Below, piece by piece: positions 4,532 through 6,621 of a DNA stretch of 6,621 nt; the first letter of the stretch is position 1; each line of letters starts with the position of its first letter. The stretch is from Deltaproteobacteria bacterium (GTDB lineage Bacteria > Desulfobacterota > Desulfarculia > Adiutricales > Adiutricaceae), in assembly GCA_031278795.1 (NCBI GenBank), contig JAITJT010000159.1:1-6621 (forward strand), given 5' to 3'. The notes under the pieces were generated by a model that had not been told where the DNA came from, did no database searches, and saw only the letters and a list, made by a program, of their open reading frames with translations. A program made the position numbers and the translations under genes.

Positions 4532-6621
4532 ATGCAGCTATTATCCACACGAGCCCCACAAGCGTATGGATGGCAGAGTGCGGCTAGGGCCCAAGTTATA
4601 GCTTATTTCCGGCTACTTCTCCCGCTCTTGATACTTCTTCTTCTAATCTCCCCTATCTTACAAGTTAAAGCTTTAGCGCAGAGTGAGAATCAGCTAACAG
4701 GGATTGCCTTGGGTAAAAGCGGTGACTACTCCAGGTTGGTCTTCAATTTCAGCCAAAAGATAGACGACGTCCTGGTGAGGCGCGACGACGTGGATTCCCT
4801 CAAGATTGATTTCGGCCCGGCCGAGATGGCTGACAATCTTAATCCGCCCTTTGACGACCTCATAAGCGCCGTTACTTTGGAAAAGGACGGCGATAGGCTA
4901 ACCGCCCAGGTGACCATAGCTGAGAACCGCTTTGAGACTAGAAACTTTTTCTCGAGGGACAACTTCTCCCTGGTGGTGGACGTAAAGGCCCTGGATTCCG
5001 GTGATGATCCACTCGCTGACCTTGAAAAGACCGCGACCGGAGGCGATTTAACCTTAAAACCCCCCACCTTGGAGTACGCCGCCAAGGTGGCATCGTCATT
5101 TATAACCGGAACCCCGGTGCCAGGTAGCCCTGAGCGCATGCTCCGTGACGCTGCCGACCTCTTGGTGCTTGGAAAGCTGGAGCAGGGTAGGGATATTTTA
5201 GAAAAACTTAGCGCGGACTTTCCCCTCTACCCCAGGCGCGACCAGGTTCTCTTTCTCCTGGGCCAGGTCTACTACGCCCTGGGCCTTCCAGACAATTTCG
5301 CCAAATCCCAGGAGACCTTCCAGGCGGCCATTTCCGAGTATCCGGAGAGCTTCTCCGCCCCCTTCGGGTCCTTTATGCTAGGTGAGCTCAATAAGGAGAT
5401 GGGCTACAACAACGAGGCCTCGGCCTTCTTTAAGATTGCGGCCCAGAGCTATCCGGACACCTTGTGGTATCCGGCATCGGTCCTTGGCGCAGCTGACGCT
5501 ATGCTCGCCATGGGCCTAAACGAGGATGCCAGGAAAACCGTGGAGCCTCTAGTTAACCGCGACCCCCAGGACGGTTACTCCTTACTAGCTCTCTTAAGGC
5601 AAGGGACAGCTGACTACCAGGACACCCTCTACAGTCAGGCGACTGAGAAGTTTAGAGACGCCCTGGACAAGGACCCTTCCATCTATGAGCTCTACCCCAA
5701 CATGCTCTATGAGCTGGGGGATAGCTACTCCTACCTAAACAGGCCAGATCTAACGGTTCTCTTTTTAGAGCACGCCCTAAACATAAACCCCGACCATCCC
5801 AAGGCTGATGTCATGCTCGCGCGCATTGGAAACGCCCTGCAGCAGCTGGAAAGACCGGATGAGGCCATATCTTACTTCAACATAGCCAAGGACCAATATC
5901 CTGACCGGGACGGAGGCCTAGTCTCCCAGATAAGACTAGCGGACATGGGGGCGCTCTCAGCCTTCTTTGAAGGGGATAGGGTATTCGATGCCCTGGAGCA
6001 GGGCTCCAGGCAGGCAACCGTCAAGATGTATGACGAGATAATAGATAAGAGCTCAGACTCACCTTTACTACAACTGGCCTACCTCAAGGCCGGCCAGGCC
6101 CAGGCAGCGGACGGTGAGAACTCAGAGGCTATTAAGCTCTTGAGGGAACTGGTGAATAAATATCCCAAAGGCGTCTTAGTGGACGAGGCCAAGCCCATAC
6201 TTAGCCGGGCCGTGGTGAACGAGGCTGAGCAGCAGTATGACTTGGGCGAATATGAGAAGGTGGATGAGCTTAACCTGGATAACGCGGCCTATATAGAAGG
6301 CTCTGACAGGCTGCGCTTCTTTAGGATCTTGGGTGACTCTCTAGAAAAGCTTGGACGCTACGCGGACGCCTTGGAAGTTAGAGAGACAATTGAGCGGGAG
6401 TCACCTGAAAGAAGGCTAAACGACCAAAAAGACCTAATAAACGCTGCCCTTGCGGCTGGTAAACCCCTAGAAGCCTTGGAGCACATCAAGGCCACGGCCA
6501 GGGAGTTTCCAGAGGAAAACGACTGGCTCTACAATAAGCTCTATGAAACCATTCTGCTCATGTCCAAGCCCAGAGACCATGACGCCGTTAACAATCTCCT
6601 AAAAGTCTATAACGACCCGGT
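4532..6621 (+). CDS. Secreted AMIN-like/TPR-repeat protein (3' end cut by window)
   Basis: 696 codons are open to the right edge. ATG at 4532 has a strong GGAGGA (4519-4524) seven bases upstream. Residues 27-49 form a signal peptide: Arg27, a Leu/Ile-rich core, then ALA-Q with likely cleavage after Ala49. The preceding n-region is unusually long, at about 26 residues. Residues about 54-154 look like an AMIN-type beta domain (TGIALGKSGDYSRLVFNFS at the start, FSLVVDVKAL at the end). AMIN domains are known from periplasmic proteins such as AmiC and the PilQ secretin, where they help localise the protein. From about 240 on, repeated TPR-like helical pairs follow, for example LLGQVYYALGL, YELGDSYSYLNRPD (394-407) and IGNALQQLERPDEAISYF (432-449). 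A periplasmic or outer-membrane scaffold role is inferred. No enzyme motif is visible. Plain TPR lipoprotein is excluded, as no lipobox Cys occurs at the cleavage site. Co-orientation behind the activator suggests linked function. Confidence 0.9.
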   Translation, partial: MQLLSTRAPQAYGWQSAARAQVIAYFRLLLPLLILLLLISPILQVKALAQSENQLTGIALGKSGDYSRLVFNFSQKIDDVLVRRDDVDSLKIDFGPAEMADNLNPPFDDLISAVTLEKDGDRLTAQVTIAENRFETRNFFSRDNFSLVVDVKALDSGDDPLADLEKTATGGDLTLKPPTLEYAAKVASSFITGTPVPGSPERMLRDAADLLVLGKLEQGRDILEKLSADFPLYPRRDQVLFLLGQVYYALGLPDNFAKSQETFQAAISEYPESFSAPFGSFMLGELNKEMGYNNEASAFFKIAAQSYPDTLWYPASVLGAADAMLAMGLNEDARKTVEPLVNRDPQDGYSLLALLRQGTADYQDTLYSQATEKFRDALDKDPSIYELYPNMLYELGDSYSYLNRPDLTVLFLEHALNINPDHPKADVMLARIGNALQQLERPDEAISYFNIAKDQYPDRDGGLVSQIRLADMGALSAFFEGDRVFDALEQGSRQATVKMYDEIIDKSSDSPLLQLAYLKAGQAQAADGENSEAIKLLRELVNKYPKGVLVDEAKPILSRAVVNEAEQQYDLGEYEKVDELNLDNAAYIEGSDRLRFFRILGDSLEKLGRYADALEVRETIERESPERRLNDQKDLINAALAAGKPLEALEHIKATAREFPEENDWLYNKLYETILLMSKPRDHDAVNNLLKVYNDP

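Noticed and set aside
4726..5139. 137-codon minus-strand ORF
   Set aside because: It lies opposite the AMIN-like domain of the plus-strand gene, which has a strong ribosome site, a signal peptide and an open frame for 696 codons.

Overview
The window carries four genes of a Gram-negative (diderm) bacterium, split by a long, repeat-rich, gene-free region. The mix suggests a deltaproteobacterium/Desulfobacterota-like host: an Mla-type lipid ABC transporter, a sigma-54 enhancer-binding protein, and a secreted AMIN-like/TPR protein, with heavy use of AGG (Arg) and ATA (Ile) in otherwise GC-rich genes. The taxonomic guess rests on gene content and codon habit only and is tentative.

Layout. On the minus strand, from about 1645 down to the left edge, lie an MlaE-family permease (869-1645, GTG start) and, 14 bp after it, an MlaF-type ATPase (854 to past position 1, TTG start, 3' end cut by the window). 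They form one transcription unit that probably continues to the left. Positions 1646-2582 hold no convincing gene. This AT-rich stretch contains a 9-bp GC hairpin next to a TATAAT box for the transporter, three separate short tandem-repeat patches, many GGCC tetramers, and a good sigma-70-like promoter for the rightward genes. On the plus strand, 2583-4418 encodes a sigma-54 activator with a degenerate receiver, an AAA+ domain with GAFTSA instead of GAFTGA, a very AT-rich disordered linker of about 105 residues, and a Fis-type HTH. After 113 bp, 4532 to the right edge encodes a secreted protein with a signal peptide, an AMIN-like beta domain and many TPR-like helical repeats (3' end cut).

How they may work together. 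The transporter pair moves phospholipid at the inner membrane in the Mla scheme. The AMIN/TPR protein is a likely periplasmic scaffold. The activator lies directly upstream of the AMIN/TPR gene and divergent from the transporter, and so is placed to control envelope genes. That link is inference from position: no complete sigma-54 promoter was found in the window. I saw no tRNA, rRNA, CRISPR array, transposase or phage gene.
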